The notes under the pieces were generated by a model. The model was not told the origin of the DNA and did not search any database. It saw only the letters and a program-made list of their open reading frames with translations. A stretch of DNA of 64,000 nt. Source: Saprospiraceae bacterium. Lineage in GTDB: Bacteria > Bacteroidota > Bacteroidia > Chitinophagales > Saprospiraceae. The translations under genes were made by a program, and so were the position numbers. Shown here piece by piece: positions 19,040 to 28,815 of the stretch (positions are counted from its first letter, which is position 1; every line of letters starts with the position of its first letter). The stretch lies in the NCBI GenBank assembly GCA_016718205.1, contig JADKEB010000011.1, forward strand, positions 1-64,000. Direction: 5' to 3'.

Positions 19040-19477
19040 GTGAAAACAATAGATAACTTTGATCAATTGATTTTCACATTGACGGGACTTAGCCTTCTTC
19101 TTCCTGAAACCAGATTGTTGACCGATGGTCAAACAGCAAATCAAGTTATAGAAACATTAATAGGGTATGTTTTCAGGCTAAGAACAATATTGGCAGATGC
19201 AGCGTATGAGAAGGTATTCAGAGATTGGGTAGAAACAAACCTTTTAGGAGTTAATTTAGAACTTTCATCAAAGCCACCCAGTGCAAAGGGATTTGTTCCT
19301 GTCAAATGGAGGTGGGTGACTGAGCAGACTTTTGGAAGGTTCAATTACTACCGAAGACTGGACAAAGATCATGAGAAAACAGTAGAAAGTTCGGCAGCAT
19401 GGGTATTATGGCAAAATAGTCAAACAATTCTTTTGCGATTCGACTAAAAGGTTCCATTAAATTTTTAAACATACTCT
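19040..19477 (+). pseudogene. IS5-family transposase remnant with right-end inverted repeat
   Basis: A ~110-residue fragment (from about 19106) carries the end of a DDE transposase of IS5 type: LADAAYEKVF with the second Asp, and KWRWVTEQTFGRFNYYRRL with the catalytic Glu, ending TILLRFD. The N-terminal half with the first Asp is gone, so it cannot transpose. About 15 bp past the stop codon TTTAAACATACTCT appears, the same end sequence as the elements at 43456-43635 and 46227-46247. It is thus the truncated right part of an IS, inserted directly behind the folE terminator. Confidence 0.85.
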
Positions 19478-19672
19478 TAATGCATTTCCCCATTTTATGT
19501 GTTTCATCTGTTTATTTTTTAAATTGGGATTCTCCTAATGCCTGCTTTTGCATGCCATAACTCGTCCCGCGTCACTAGCGGGATGGAATTCGCATGAAAA
19601 ATAATCATCACGGTTTGTGTGTTACTGATTATGCTCATTTCATCATTGAATTAAGGCTATTCATCTATTTTT
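19478..19672. other. Intergenic region with a GC-rich hairpin
   Basis: No gene seen. TCCCGC (19565-19570) and GCGGGA (19578-19583) form a perfect stem with a 7-nt loop in otherwise AT-rich DNA, of a kind that recurs in intergenic DNA of this phylum; it could be a terminator or a REP-like repeat. Confidence 0.4.
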
Positions 19673-19704
19673 TTGGGTACACTTTAAACATTTACCTACT
19701 TTTG
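19673..19704 (+). promoter_or_regulatory. Promoter of the outer-membrane receptor gene
   Basis: TTG (19673-19675) and TACTTTTG (19697-19704) with a 21-bp spacer fit the Bacteroidota consensus; the GTG start codon is at 19741. Confidence 0.6.
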
Positions 19705-19740
19705 TCATTTTAATGTCAATTTTTAAACAAAACATAAATC

Positions 19741-22209
19741 GTGAAATTTCAACTTAGCTTTATTTTTACATTATTGTCTTTTTCCATTTTTGCTCAGTTT
19801 CCCGGAGCCGGAGGCAACCAAGCACCCGTTATAAAAGGTAAAATAGAAGGGAAGGTAGTGGATTCTCTTTCAGGTCAGCCAGTAGGGTTTGCCACCATCT
19901 CACTAAAGAAAAAAGGGAGCACCATATTGCAGGATGGTGTGTTATCAGAAGAAAATGGTAGTTTCAAATTCGAAAATATAGTAAAAGGATCTTACGATAT
20001 CTATTTTTCTTTTTTAGGCTACAGCGAAAAGAAAGTCGCAGCCATAGAAACTACTTTAAGAAATCCTGACGCCAACATAGGCAATATACTTTTAGTACCT
20101 GCCAATTTTGTCCTGGATGCTGTTGAGATCACAGAGCAAAAGGTTTTGGTCGAAAACAAGGCAGACAAACTAGTGTTCAACGCTGAAAATGATGCATCCA
20201 TCGCTGGTGGTGATGCAACGGATGTGCTAAGGAAAGTGCCCACACTATCCGTAGATCTAAACGGAAATGTATCACTGAGAGGTTCTCAAAATGTCAGAAT
20301 ACTTATCAATGGAAAACCATCCGGAATGTTTTCCAGCAATGTGGCAGATGCGTTGAAGATGTTTCCGGCTGATCAGATTAAAAAAGTAGAAGTCATCACA
20401 TCTCCATCAGCCAAGTATGATGCAGAGGGCAGTGCTGGCCTTATCAATATCATTACCAAAAAAGCGGATATTCAGGGCGTGGCAGGTAGTATCAATACAT
20501 CTATCGGCAATCGCCAAAACACTCTTTTTACTAACCTTAATGCCGGCCATGGTAGATTCGGTTCAAGTGCAAGTGCCGCTTTATTTTATTCAACTCCGGC
20601 AGACGGAACTTCATCCTTTTTCAGGGAAGACAATACCACATCAGGTGTCAGGAGATTTGAGTCAAATGGTACGCAGAGATCAAGCAGACTTGGAGGAAAT
20701 GGTTCTGTCAGTGCTTTTTATGATTTTAATGGATATAACAGCATCAATAGTTCCATCAATTTCAGAGGCTTTGGTTTTGATTTAAATGGTTCTACAATCG
20801 GGACACTCACTGACCCTTCTTCAGGACTTAACAATAGATTTACAAGAACCAACACAGGTGATAACTTTTTTGGCGGGTTTGATTGGAATACAGATTATAC
20901 CCGAAAATTTGAAAAAAGAGAAGGCCAGGAATTGTCCTTTGGAGTGCAATATTCCAAACAAAACAACAATCAGGATTTCACAGTCAAGGAAATCCATAGC
21001 CTGGAGCTGCTCAACAGAGATACCGAAGTCATTAATAAGGGGACAAACCATGAGACAACCATGCAGGTAGATTATACTCACCCTTTTACCAAAACTGTAA
21101 AGTTGGAGACGGGAGCGAAAGCAGTAATCAGAAATATCATCAGCGACTATACGACTCAGGTTTTGGTGCTTCCTACCGGTTATCAACCACTTCAGGAGAC
21201 TTTCAATTATGATCAGGATGTGTATTCAGGATATGCTTCTATGACATTCAATATCGCCAAGAAGTACTCAGTGATCACTGGTGTCAGGTATGAAAAAACT
21301 GAAATCGCCGGAAGGTTCAAAAAGCTAGATTCCCTTAATTTCAGTGGCTTGGGTTACAATAACTTATTGCCAAATTTTACGATCAGCCGGACATTCAAGG
21401 GTTTCAGGACACTTAAATTGGGCTACAGCCAGAGATTGCAGAGACCAAGTCTCCAGTTTATCAACCCATTCAACAATAATGCTGATTTCCTTAACAGGGT
21501 AGAAGGCAATCCTTATCTCGATCCTGAGATAGTTCAGCAGGTGGAGTTGGGATATAATTTTACCTATAAAGGCTTTACCACCTTCTCAGCTTTGTTTTAC
21601 AAACATACAGATGGTATCATAGAACAGATCCTCAGCATTGACAAAAATGGTCTTTCTGTCAATACTTTCAAAAATGTGGGAACCAATAACTCAATAGGCC
21701 TGAATACTTTCTTAACCAAATCAGTGAAACTTGTTACTCTTCGTATAGGTGGAAATTTAGCCACCTACAATGCCAGTGGTATAGTCAACGGTGCTTCGAT
21801 ATCCAGAAGCAGTTATGAATACAATATGTTTTTGAATGGTGAAGTAAAAATCACAGGAACTTTGAAAGTAGACTTTTTTAGCTTCTTTAAGTCACCGGTC
21901 AGAACTATCCAGGGAGACAACCCCGCATTTACCATCTATGGTATGGGTTTCAGAAAAGAATTTAAAAAGTCCAGTATAGGCATCACACTGATAGAACCAT
22001 TCAACGCAGATAAATTTTTCAATTCCAATGTAGCAACGGAAGCTTTTGTCCAAAGAACATCGTTTAGTATTCCATTCCGTTCTATTGGCGTCAACTTCAG
22101 ATACAAATTCGGCAATGTTGACTTCAAAGAGCGTAAAACCAAAGTAAAAAACACAGACCTGAAACAAGGTCAGGACAATCAGCAGCAAGGGCCAGGTCAA
22201 AATAATTGA
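19741..22209 (+). CDS. Outer-membrane beta-barrel protein of the TonB-dependent receptor type
   Basis: 822 residues, GTG start followed by a good signal peptide (MKFQLSFIFTLLSFSIFAQ). Residues ~30-120 are a carboxypeptidase-regulatory-like domain (GKVVDSLSGQPVGFATISL ... YDIYFSFLGYSEKKV). Then follows a plug-like domain (ATDVLRKVPTLSVDLNGNV, KVEVITSPSAKYDAEGSAG), and a large C-terminal barrel with alternating aromatic strands and a terminal segment rich in charged and Gln residues. This is the 'outer membrane beta-barrel family' layout, related to SusC/TonB-dependent receptors. Substrate unknown. It is 86 bp from the AlkB-like gene, which has its own -7 box. Confidence 0.85.
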   Translation: MKFQLSFIFTLLSFSIFAQFPGAGGNQAPVIKGKIEGKVVDSLSGQPVGFATISLKKKGSTILQDGVLSEENGSFKFENIVKGSYDIYFSFLGYSEKKVAAIETTLRNPDANIGNILLVPANFVLDAVEITEQKVLVENKADKLVFNAENDASIAGGDATDVLRKVPTLSVDLNGNVSLRGSQNVRILINGKPSGMFSSNVADALKMFPADQIKKVEVITSPSAKYDAEGSAGLINIITKKADIQGVAGSINTSIGNRQNTLFTNLNAGHGRFGSSASAALFYSTPADGTSSFFREDNTTSGVRRFESNGTQRSSRLGGNGSVSAFYDFNGYNSINSSINFRGFGFDLNGSTIGTLTDPSSGLNNRFTRTNTGDNFFGGFDWNTDYTRKFEKREGQELSFGVQYSKQNNNQDFTVKEIHSLELLNRDTEVINKGTNHETTMQVDYTHPFTKTVKLETGAKAVIRNIISDYTTQVLVLPTGYQPLQETFNYDQDVYSGYASMTFNIAKKYSVITGVRYEKTEIAGRFKKLDSLNFSGLGYNNLLPNFTISRTFKGFRTLKLGYSQRLQRPSLQFINPFNNNADFLNRVEGNPYLDPEIVQQVELGYNFTYKGFTTFSALFYKHTDGIIEQILSIDKNGLSVNTFKNVGTNNSIGLNTFLTKSVKLVTLRIGGNLATYNASGIVNGASISRSSYEYNMFLNGEVKITGTLKVDFFSFFKSPVRTIQGDNPAFTIYGMGFRKEFKKSSIGITLIEPFNADKFFNSNVATEAFVQRTSFSIPFRSIGVNFRYKFGNVDFKERKTKVKNTDLKQGQDNQQQGPGQNN

Positions 22210-22256
22210 TGAAAAATATTTGACATCCAATAGTACAAAAAATGACTGAAACATTC

Positions 22257-22264
22257 TATCTTTG
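22257..22264 (+). promoter_or_regulatory. -7 box upstream of the AlkB-like gene
   Basis: TATCTTTG at 22257-22264 fits TAnnTTTG and places the transcript start ~25 nt before the ATG at 22296. No matching -33 TTG at the usual distance, so this is tentative. Confidence 0.4.
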
Positions 22265-22295
22265 TATGCATTAAAGATTAAAGACATACAAATTT

Positions 22296-23339
22296 ATGAG
22301 ATTCAGGTCATTGAAATATTTTTTGGTGTACATGGTACCTGCAGTAGTCATTTTTTCAATTTCATCATCAGGTTTTTGGACATATACTGCTTTGATTTTG
22401 TTGTTTGGGATACTTCCGTTTTTAGAATTATTTACAAAAGGATCGATTGAAAATTTGAATCAGGAGGAAGAGGATGCTGCACTAAAAAATATCATCTACG
22501 ATGTCATCCTGTATAGTTTGGTCCCGTTGCAGTATTTTATTGTAGTATATTTTCTTTATAATATCAGTGATGACAATCTTACTATAGGATCAAAAATCGG
22601 AATGACGATTGCATTAGGCTTGTCTTGTGGTATTTTGGGTATCAATGCAGCACATGAATTGGGTCATCGGAGTACACGGTACGAACAGCTTATGAGCAAA
22701 ATGTTGCTATTGACAAGTATGTACATGCATTTTTTTATTGAGCACAATCGCGGACATCATAAAAATGTATCAACTGATGATGATCCAGCTTCTGCAAAAT
22801 ACGGGGAAGTTATTTATGCATTTTATGTAAGAACGATCATTGGCAGTTGGCTTTCCGCTTGGCACCTCGAAAAAGACCGGTTGAAAAAATCAAACCACAA
22901 TGTCTGGTCTCTACATAATGATATGCTCATATTTCAGATCATTCAGATCACTTTTCTTGTTGTAATTTTTTTGCTTTTTGGATTATCTGTCTTACTATGG
23001 TATGTAGCAGCTGCTTCTATTGGGTTTATGCTTCTGGAGACAGTCAACTATATCGAACATTACGGTTTGCGCAGGAAAAAGAATGGCAACAGGTATGAGC
23101 GCACTATGCCCATCCACTCATGGAACTCTAACCATCCTATGGGTCGGCTTGTCCTGCTCGAGTTGTCGCGACACTCTGATCACCACTATTTGGCCAGCAG
23201 AAAATATCAGGTGCTAAGACATTTTGACGAGAGTCCTCAGATGCCTACAGGATATCCCGGTATGATGGTGCTGGCCATGCTGCCGCCTCTATGGTTTCGG
23301 GTGATGCACAAGGAAATTGAAAAGTATCAATTGGGTTAA
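22296..23339 (+). CDS. AlkB-like integral-membrane diiron monooxygenase (alkane 1-monooxygenase family)
   Basis: 347 residues with about six hydrophobic segments. All histidine boxes of the AlkB/fatty-acid-hydroxylase superfamily are visible: AAHELGHRSTRYEQ, then EHNRGHHKNVSTDDDPASA, then SRHSDHHYLASRKY, plus NYIEHYGLRRK. The family inserts oxygen into a terminal methyl group of alkanes or related chains using a diiron centre and rubredoxin electrons. No rubredoxin gene is nearby. In Bacteroidota such genes may act on lipids rather than free alkanes, so the substrate is open. Confidence 0.88.
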   Translation: MRFRSLKYFLVYMVPAVVIFSISSSGFWTYTALILLFGILPFLELFTKGSIENLNQEEEDAALKNIIYDVILYSLVPLQYFIVVYFLYNISDDNLTIGSKIGMTIALGLSCGILGINAAHELGHRSTRYEQLMSKMLLLTSMYMHFFIEHNRGHHKNVSTDDDPASAKYGEVIYAFYVRTIIGSWLSAWHLEKDRLKKSNHNVWSLHNDMLIFQIIQITFLVVIFLLFGLSVLLWYVAAASIGFMLLETVNYIEHYGLRRKKNGNRYERTMPIHSWNSNHPMGRLVLLELSRHSDHHYLASRKYQVLRHFDESPQMPTGYPGMMVLAMLPPLWFRVMHKEIEKYQLG

Positions 23340-23372
23340 AAAGGCTGGTATAGGTACAAATTACAAACTTGC

Positions 23373-23410
23373 GCCAGCAGAGGAAATCAGTGCCAGCAGA
23401 GCCAGCAGAG
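23373..23410. repeat. Three copies of GCCAGCAGAG
   Basis: GCCAGCAGAG occurs at 23373, 23392 and 23401 between the convergent AlkB-like and Crp-like genes. It is short and of unknown meaning. Confidence 0.6.
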
Positions 23411-23428
23411 TTTATTAATTTTTGACTA

Positions 23429-24097
23429 CTACATAAATTCCTTCACTTCCACATAATTGCGGTGCTGGATGACAAGACCTTCATTTTCCAGCTTTTTCAT
23501 GAGTCTGGATATCACTACTCTGGATGAATGCAGGTCATTGGCTATTTCAAAATGGGTGGTGTGCAATTTTGAAACTTTTGTTACCATCACTTTATCGCGC
23601 AAATATTTATATAGCCTTTCTTCCATGTTGTTGAATGCAAGATTATCGATCGCATCCAGCATTTCATTCATTCTGTAATTGTAACTGTCCAGCACAAATC
23701 CCCTCCAGGTTTTGTAAAGCACCATCCACTCTTCCATTTTTTCTACTGGTATGAAGAGTATTTCTGCATCTGTTTCCGTTACAGCTTTGATAGAACTTTT
23801 GGTAGGTTTGGTACAACAACTCAAAGTAACAGCACATGTGTCGCCGAGCTCAAGATAGTAGAGGAGTAGTTCATTACCATCTTTATCCTCCTTCATGATC
23901 TTGACCGACCCGGTAATGACTAATGGCATATGGGTCAATGTCTGACCTATTTCCATCAGTATTGTACCTTCCTTATAACTTTTGGTTCCTCCAGAGTTAC
24001 ACATGTCTCTGATGAGTTCAGGTTCAAACAGATACTGGAATTTTTCGGTTAGTTTTTCAAAACAATTCGGATTGAAGGATACTTTTGATGCTGCCAT
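23429..24097 (-). CDS. Crp/Fnr-family transcription regulator
   Basis: 222 residues. The N-terminal cyclic-nucleotide-binding-type beta roll (YKEGTILMEIGQTLTHMPLV, KIMKEDKDGNELLLYYLELG) is followed by a long helix and a C-terminal winged HTH (HFEIANDLHSSRVVISRLMK, then KLENEGLVIQHRNYVEVKEF). The segment CAVTLSCCTKPTKSS carries vicinal cysteines; no Fnr-type N-terminal Cys cluster is seen, and the effector is unknown. Regulators with this architecture in Bacteroidota often respond to redox or metabolic cues. It converges with the AlkB-like gene. Confidence 0.9.
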   Translation of the reverse strand: MAASKVSFNPNCFEKLTEKFQYLFEPELIRDMCNSGGTKSYKEGTILMEIGQTLTHMPLVITGSVKIMKEDKDGNELLLYYLELGDTCAVTLSCCTKPTKSSIKAVTETDAEILFIPVEKMEEWMVLYKTWRGFVLDSYNYRMNEMLDAIDNLAFNNMEERLYKYLRDKVMVTKVSKLHTTHFEIANDLHSSRVVISRLMKKLENEGLVIQHRNYVEVKEFM

Positions 24098-24193
24098 GAA
24101 ATTGTAAGGTATGTTTTAATTTCCGGCAAATATAGTCAAATATAAGCTAAGAACTATGTATTGATTTGATTAACTAAAAGCATTTCAGTGTGT

Positions 24194-24457
24194 CTAAAAT
24201 ACCCTTCTCCTTCTTTCCTTTTGAAGCATGCGCCTTTCGCGAGGTGTGATACGACCATCGATTGCGGCCATACGTCGCACTTTGCGATGATGCCCGATTT
24301 TTGTTTTTTTACATCTTCCTTTTCCTGCTTCGTTTCTGAATTGATTTCTATCGCCTCTGCGTTGTTCGATTCTTTCTCCTTGCATTCTGGTTTGTGCATG
24401 GGAATCATAAGTGAGTACCGCACTCAGAAAGACCAAGATAATCATTACTCTTTTCAT
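24194..24457 (-). CDS. Small secreted basic protein, unknown
   Basis: 87 residues with a signal peptide (MKRVMIILVFLSAVLTYDSHAQ) and a very Arg/Lys-rich mature part (RRGDRNQFRNEAGKGRCKK, ITPRERRMLQKERRRRVF). The basic tail resembles small Bacteroidota periplasmic proteins of unknown function. The overlapping frames at this place are less convincing because they lack a signal. Confidence 0.55.
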   Translation of the reverse strand: MKRVMIILVFLSAVLTYDSHAQTRMQGERIEQRRGDRNQFRNEAGKGRCKKTKIGHHRKVRRMAAIDGRITPRERRMLQKERRRRVF

Positions 24458-25156
24458 TTTTTTTTGGTTTTGATGATGAATAAATAAATTTGATCCTTTG
24501 ATTGAGATTAATGATAAAGGTTTAAAATGTTAGGATTTATTTAACTCAAATGTATACATAAAAAAATCGGGCACAGATCTAAATGATGATCTATGCCCGA
24601 TTTTAAAATTTTTATTACTAATTTAAGTTTCGGAGTAAATTTTGCAAAGACAAATTACAAATTTCGTACTTCATTCTAAACTTGATATATGAAATTATTC
24701 TTGTTAGATTGATATTAACATCTTTTTCTTTTGTCTTGACACAAAAGAAACAAAAAAGTCAAGGCTGTTTCATTTTCTTAACGTCAAAACTTCACAAAAA
24801 AGCTAAACATAAAAACTCGCCTTTGGAGTTTATCACCGTTTTGATATTTGAGGAACTTCGTTATTTTGTTCTCGCTTTGTGCATTCGTTTTGGCTCATAC
24901 AGTTTTCTGTTCTTAACGCAATTTTGCAAAGTTTTGTCTAAAAATGAAAAGGCCAATCATAGGTAGACTTTGGCATAGTATATATGAAAGTACATTAAGT
25001 TTACCCCTTAAGAATTATAATCCTTGTAAATGCTATTTAAGACATTGGCTATCAGCACTATAAGTTATTTTATTGAATAATTCTTTAATATGTAATTTAT
25101 TGTATATGTTTTATTCAAAAACACCGCAACTTTAGTTACTAAATCTACCCCAACAA
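24458..25156. other. Long gene-poor gap with a terminator-like hairpin and a repeat-like tract
   Basis: 700 bp without a gene I trust. A strong hairpin lies at 24561-24604. From ~24720 to ~24965 the DNA (TTTTGTCTTGACACAAAAGA, then CAAAAAAGTCAAGGCTG) looks like a non-coding repeat that recurs widely in Bacteroidota genomes; the 94-codon ORF across it has no protein-like character. Confidence 0.35.
24561..24604. terminator. Bidirectional terminator-like hairpin
   Basis: The arm AAATCGGGCA...AGATC (24563-24578) pairs with GATCT...TGCCCGATTTT (24588-24604) with one mismatch and an 8-nt loop, flanked by A and T runs on both sides. Its upstream gene is not evident. Confidence 0.6.
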
Positions 25157-26542
25157 TTATTTCTTTTTCCAGGGCAATCTGTGTGTTGCACGTCCGATCT
25201 CAGTACCGAATCTTACACCTTCTTCACAATCCATTCTGAAGTGTACCCCAAGTGGAACTCTTGACCATGCGTTTTCGAGTCCCATCTCATAAAAGCTGGA
25301 GAATGTTCTTGGTACTCCGATAAACTCTGATCTGTTTTTATGACAATTATCCGTCATACCATAATTGTATCCAAAGATATATCCAAGGGCTTCTGCTCCT
25401 GCAGCACCCATAGTAGAGTGTCCTGAAGGGTAAGCCGGAAATGATGGTGATATTCCCTTGTCCCCTGTCAAAGGATTGTCAAGAATTGGCTCCCAGCTTG
25501 GATCAATGACCCTTTTGATATACGTCTCTGGTCTCTCAACATTGTAGAAGTATTTTGAATGCCAGCAAGCTATACCTGCATCATTAGAAGAAACACCCAC
25601 TAAAGCTGTCATAAAAACTGCTGTCTCAAGATTGCTTTTTTCCAGTTTGAGTACCTGATTACCTATGGCTAAAAATCTTACACCAGGGCTGAAAGTCAGA
25701 TTGACCAGGTCATCACTCCAAAACTCACCCACCCATTCCGTCTCATAAGATAGTGTAGGTGTGTTTTGAGAATATACTTCAATGGCTTGTGCATACAAAT
25801 GAGATCTTGGATTTGCACTATAAGGTATTGGTTTTTTACAAAGCTTCTGATCTTCCTTCAAAGAAAAGGTACGGGCATTGCCCCAAATACCTCCCATAGG
25901 AGCTCCTGGTCCGGGTACTGTTGGTCTCCAGTCACCATCTTTTTTGAATGCTTTTTGCCAGTCATATCTTTGGAATGGGTCCAGATAGTGATCATGACCC
26001 CATGAGTCTGTTTTGGAGTAGTTCCACACGGCATCTGATACTTCTCTTCCTCTGTTGATTGATCTGTCATAAACTTCTTGAGAAACCTGACTTTTGTATT
26101 CATTTCTTATTCTGTTTGCCGTAGTTGCAATTAAATCAGTTTGTTCCTTGGTAGCTTTACCAAAAAACTTAGGCAACAGGTTTTCATAAGATGCGTTGAT
26201 CACCAGCGGCCAGCAATATTCTTTCTCAGTATCCGCAGCAGGGACATCAAATCCTGACCAGTAATTGTCAAATGAATTGTAATCCGGCATACCGGCTATC
26301 ACGCCTTCATACGCAGCTAGACCCAAGTATGCTACTGCTCGTGGTGCAGGTCCAGGTCTGAAACCTGCTGAATATCTTTCGATTTGCAAGAATACTTCAT
26401 TCCAGTCGTATACCACATCATTTGGATATTCTGCTACTTACCTAAACTCAGTTTTGCCTTCTTCCTTGTTGTCTACTGAACAGGAAAATACAAACATTGA
26501 CAAAGCAATTAAACAAATAAATTTAAATTTTTTAAGCAACAT
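25157..26542 (-). pseudogene. Vanadium-haloperoxidase/PAP2-like lipoprotein gene with an in-frame stop at codon 35
   Basis: From the ATG at 26542 the frame reads a lipoprotein signal (MLLKKFKFICLIALSMFVFSC) and 13 more residues, then TAA at 26438-26440, then continues in the same frame as AEYPNDVVYDWNEVFLQIE and 410 more residues to 25157. The body belongs to the vanadium-dependent haloperoxidase / PAP2 group: PSFPAYPSGHSTMGAAGAE and ENAWSRVPLGVHFRMDCEEG hold the vanadate/phosphate-binding motifs. A restart at the GTG at 26416 would give a protein without an export signal. A paralog lies at 28816-30153. The stop may be a real mutation or a base error (a single change from GAA, AAA or CAA). 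Confidence 0.75.
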
Positions 26543-26635
26543 GATTGATTTTTTTTAGTTTCGCATGCAAAAGTAACAAGCACACACTCTATCTGAATAA
26601 GTTTTGTAATTAGAAAATTATTAGAAATTGAGTTC

Positions 26636-26669
26636 TTGCTTATTATAGCATTTTATAAATATATATTTG
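26636..26669 (+). promoter_or_regulatory. Promoter of the two-component operon
   Basis: TTG (26636-26638) and TATATTTG (26662-26669), spacer 23 bp. The divergent haloperoxidase-like gene has its own -7 box, TACTTTTG, on the minus strand at 26568-26575, so 26543-26706 is a bidirectional promoter region. Confidence 0.5.
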
Positions 26670-26706
26670 TTTCTCCTTAAGAGATTTAAAATATTGAAAT
26701 GATATT

Positions 26707-27375
26707 ATGAAAATATTGATTGTAGAAGACCAGTACAAAATCCAGCAATCACTTTGTACATGCCTGGAAGAAAATGATTTTACAGTGGATTGTGCGTCGG
26801 ATGGTAGTACAGGATATGAAAAAGTTTCGACAACTCTATATAATGTGATAATACTGGATGTTTTATTACCCGGTATCAGCGGATTGGAATTATGTAAAAA
26901 AATTCGTTTACAGGGTATAAGCACCCCCATTTTATTTTTATCCGCGCTGGATTCTGTTGATGATAAAATTCAGGGCCTTGAAGCCGGAGGAGACGATTAC
27001 CTTGCAAAACCTTTCTCCCTCGATGAAGTTGTCGCAAGAGTAAAAGCACTGACAAGGCGGCACAGTCAAATCAGACAAATAGTCAATATTGGCAATCTGG
27101 AAATCAATATGGATCTCAAAGAAGCATTCAGAAATGGAAAAAATTTAAATCTGACAAAAAAAGAATTCAGATTGCTGGAATATTTTCTGAATCATCAAGG
27201 TAAATTACTGACTAAAAGTGAAATAGCTGAAAATGTTTGGGATATCTCCTTTGATACCGGAACCAATATTGTAGAAGTATATGTCAATTATCTCAGAAAT
27301 AAACTCGACAAAGGATATGAAGAGAAGCTAATACAAACTAAATTTGGCCATGGATATATTTTTGGTCAAAAGTAA
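26707..27375 (+). CDS. OmpR/PhoB-family response regulator
   Basis: 222 residues. Receiver domain: acidic pair in LIVEDQ, phosphoacceptor Asp51 in NVIILDVLLPG, Lys in DDYLAKPFS. The C-terminal winged-helix DNA-binding domain (LNLTKKEFRLLEYFLNHQG ... VEVYVNYLRNKLDKGY, TKFGHGYIF) is of the Trans_reg_C type. It should be phosphorylated by the kinase encoded 12 bp downstream. Both neighbouring haloperoxidase-like genes are candidate targets. Confidence 0.95.
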   Translation: MKILIVEDQYKIQQSLCTCLEENDFTVDCASDGSTGYEKVSTTLYNVIILDVLLPGISGLELCKKIRLQGISTPILFLSALDSVDDKIQGLEAGGDDYLAKPFSLDEVVARVKALTRRHSQIRQIVNIGNLEINMDLKEAFRNGKNLNLTKKEFRLLEYFLNHQGKLLTKSEIAENVWDISFDTGTNIVEVYVNYLRNKLDKGYEEKLIQTKFGHGYIFGQK

Positions 27376-27387
27376 TATTACAATAGT

Positions 27388-28761
27388 ATGCAAATACGTA
27401 CAAAACTAACACTTACCTTTTTTATTATTTCCTTTGTTCTGCTTATCTCGTCCTTGTTATTTATATATTACAGCTTCAGGAACTATATCTATACAGAATT
27501 CTACGATACCTTGAGGTCAAAAGCGCTCATGACAGTGATGATGGTAGAAAAATCCAACCCTGATATCGCTTTTGAAAATGATCAACCATCTTCAGAAACT
27601 TCATTATCTGAAACCGAAAACATCATCATTTATGACCTTTCCTTCAGGAAATTGTTCTCTATAAACAATAATTTAAATATTGAAAACTATATCCTAAATA
27701 ACATCGTCAATATAAAAGAACTTAAATTTAACTTAGGAAAAGTCAACGCAATAGGTATTAAACATACTACTTCAGGTGGAAGAGATATCATTATAGTCGC
27801 AACTGATAAATTGATGTCCGAAGAACTTGCCAGCCTACGAAATATCATGATTTTTACCTTCTCACTATTTTTGCTTATCTTCGCTATATCAGGGTATTAC
27901 TATTCAAGTCAGGCACTTTCACCGATCAATACTACCATAAAAAACCTTAAAGATATATTTCCGCACGATCTGTCGAAGCGCTTACATATAGATCAAAACA
28001 ATCATGATGAGATTTCAAGACTAAATACGGCATTTAATAAACTACTTGACAGGATTGAAGATTCATTTAATACACAAAAGGGGTTTCTGTCCAACATATC
28101 ACATGAAATAAGAAATCCTTTGGCATCCATTATCTCAACCATTGAGGTAAAATTATCCAAAGAAAGAAAAGAAGACGAATATCGTCAGTGCCTTAGTTCA
28201 GTGCTGGATGATGCCAGAGAGATGGAACACACCACAGTCCAGCTCATGGAATTGGCCAGACTTACAGACACCAGCAGTAAAATATCTTTCAGTCCGCTAA
28301 GGTTGGATGAAATGATTTGGCAGACAAAAGCATCAGTAAAAAAAAATAATCCTGAATACACTTTTAAATTTGACACTACACAATTTCCCGAAGATAGTGA
28401 TGCCTTAATCATCAATGGCAATGAAACTCTTATAAAAATAGCCTTGTTCAATCTTTTGGAAAATGCCTGCAAGTTTTCACCTGATCATACGGCATCAGTT
28501 AAAATTTTTACCGATCATTCGAAAAAAATATATGTCCAAATAAAAGACAGTGCCCCTGTCATCGATGATCATGAAAAAGAATCCATCTTTAAACCCTTTT
28601 ATCGGAGAAAAATCAGCAGCAACGTCAAAGGTACCGGCATAGGACTGACGCTGGTTGCGGGTATATTAAAAGTGCATCAAACCAATCTGGAAATCACCAA
28701 TAATGACAACTCAGGCAATCTCTTTACTTTGTGTTTTCCCGAGAAAGATATTTCTAATTAA
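27388..28761 (+). CDS. Membrane sensor histidine kinase
   Basis: 457 residues. Two transmembrane helices (residues ~8-30 and ~152-175) bracket a ~120-residue periplasmic sensor. HAMP follows, then the H-box FLSNISHEIRNPLASIIST, N-box NLLENACKFSPD and G-box KGTGIGLTLVAGIL. It is a CusS/EnvZ-like kinase with a small periplasmic sensing domain. It lies in one operon with the regulator before it and probably the haloperoxidase-like gene after it (54-bp gap). The signal is unknown. Confidence 0.93.
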   Translation: MQIRTKLTLTFFIISFVLLISSLLFIYYSFRNYIYTEFYDTLRSKALMTVMMVEKSNPDIAFENDQPSSETSLSETENIIIYDLSFRKLFSINNNLNIENYILNNIVNIKELKFNLGKVNAIGIKHTTSGGRDIIIVATDKLMSEELASLRNIMIFTFSLFLLIFAISGYYYSSQALSPINTTIKNLKDIFPHDLSKRLHIDQNNHDEISRLNTAFNKLLDRIEDSFNTQKGFLSNISHEIRNPLASIISTIEVKLSKERKEDEYRQCLSSVLDDAREMEHTTVQLMELARLTDTSSKISFSPLRLDEMIWQTKASVKKNNPEYTFKFDTTQFPEDSDALIINGNETLIKIALFNLLENACKFSPDHTASVKIFTDHSKKIYVQIKDSAPVIDDHEKESIFKPFYRRKISSNVKGTGIGLTLVAGILKVHQTNLEITNNDNSGNLFTLCFPEKDISN

Positions 28762-28815
28762 TTTCTAATGAGTTGATAATGAAATACTAAGTAATTTTGT
28801 CCAACAAAATTTGAA

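Noticed and set aside
22296..24097. AlkB-like gene and Crp/Fnr gene as a regulated pair
   Set aside because: They are convergent, with no shared promoter; adjacency alone is not evidence of regulation.
24682..24966. 94-codon ORF on the plus strand
   Set aside because: Low-complexity residues, no start signals, and the DNA looks like a non-coding repeat common in Bacteroidota (TTTTGTCTTGACACAAAAGA region). Not called as a gene.
26416..26416. GTG at 26414-26416 as the true start of the haloperoxidase-like gene
   Set aside because: The frame continues upstream through conserved-looking residues to a lipoprotein signal; the only obstacle is one TAA codon.
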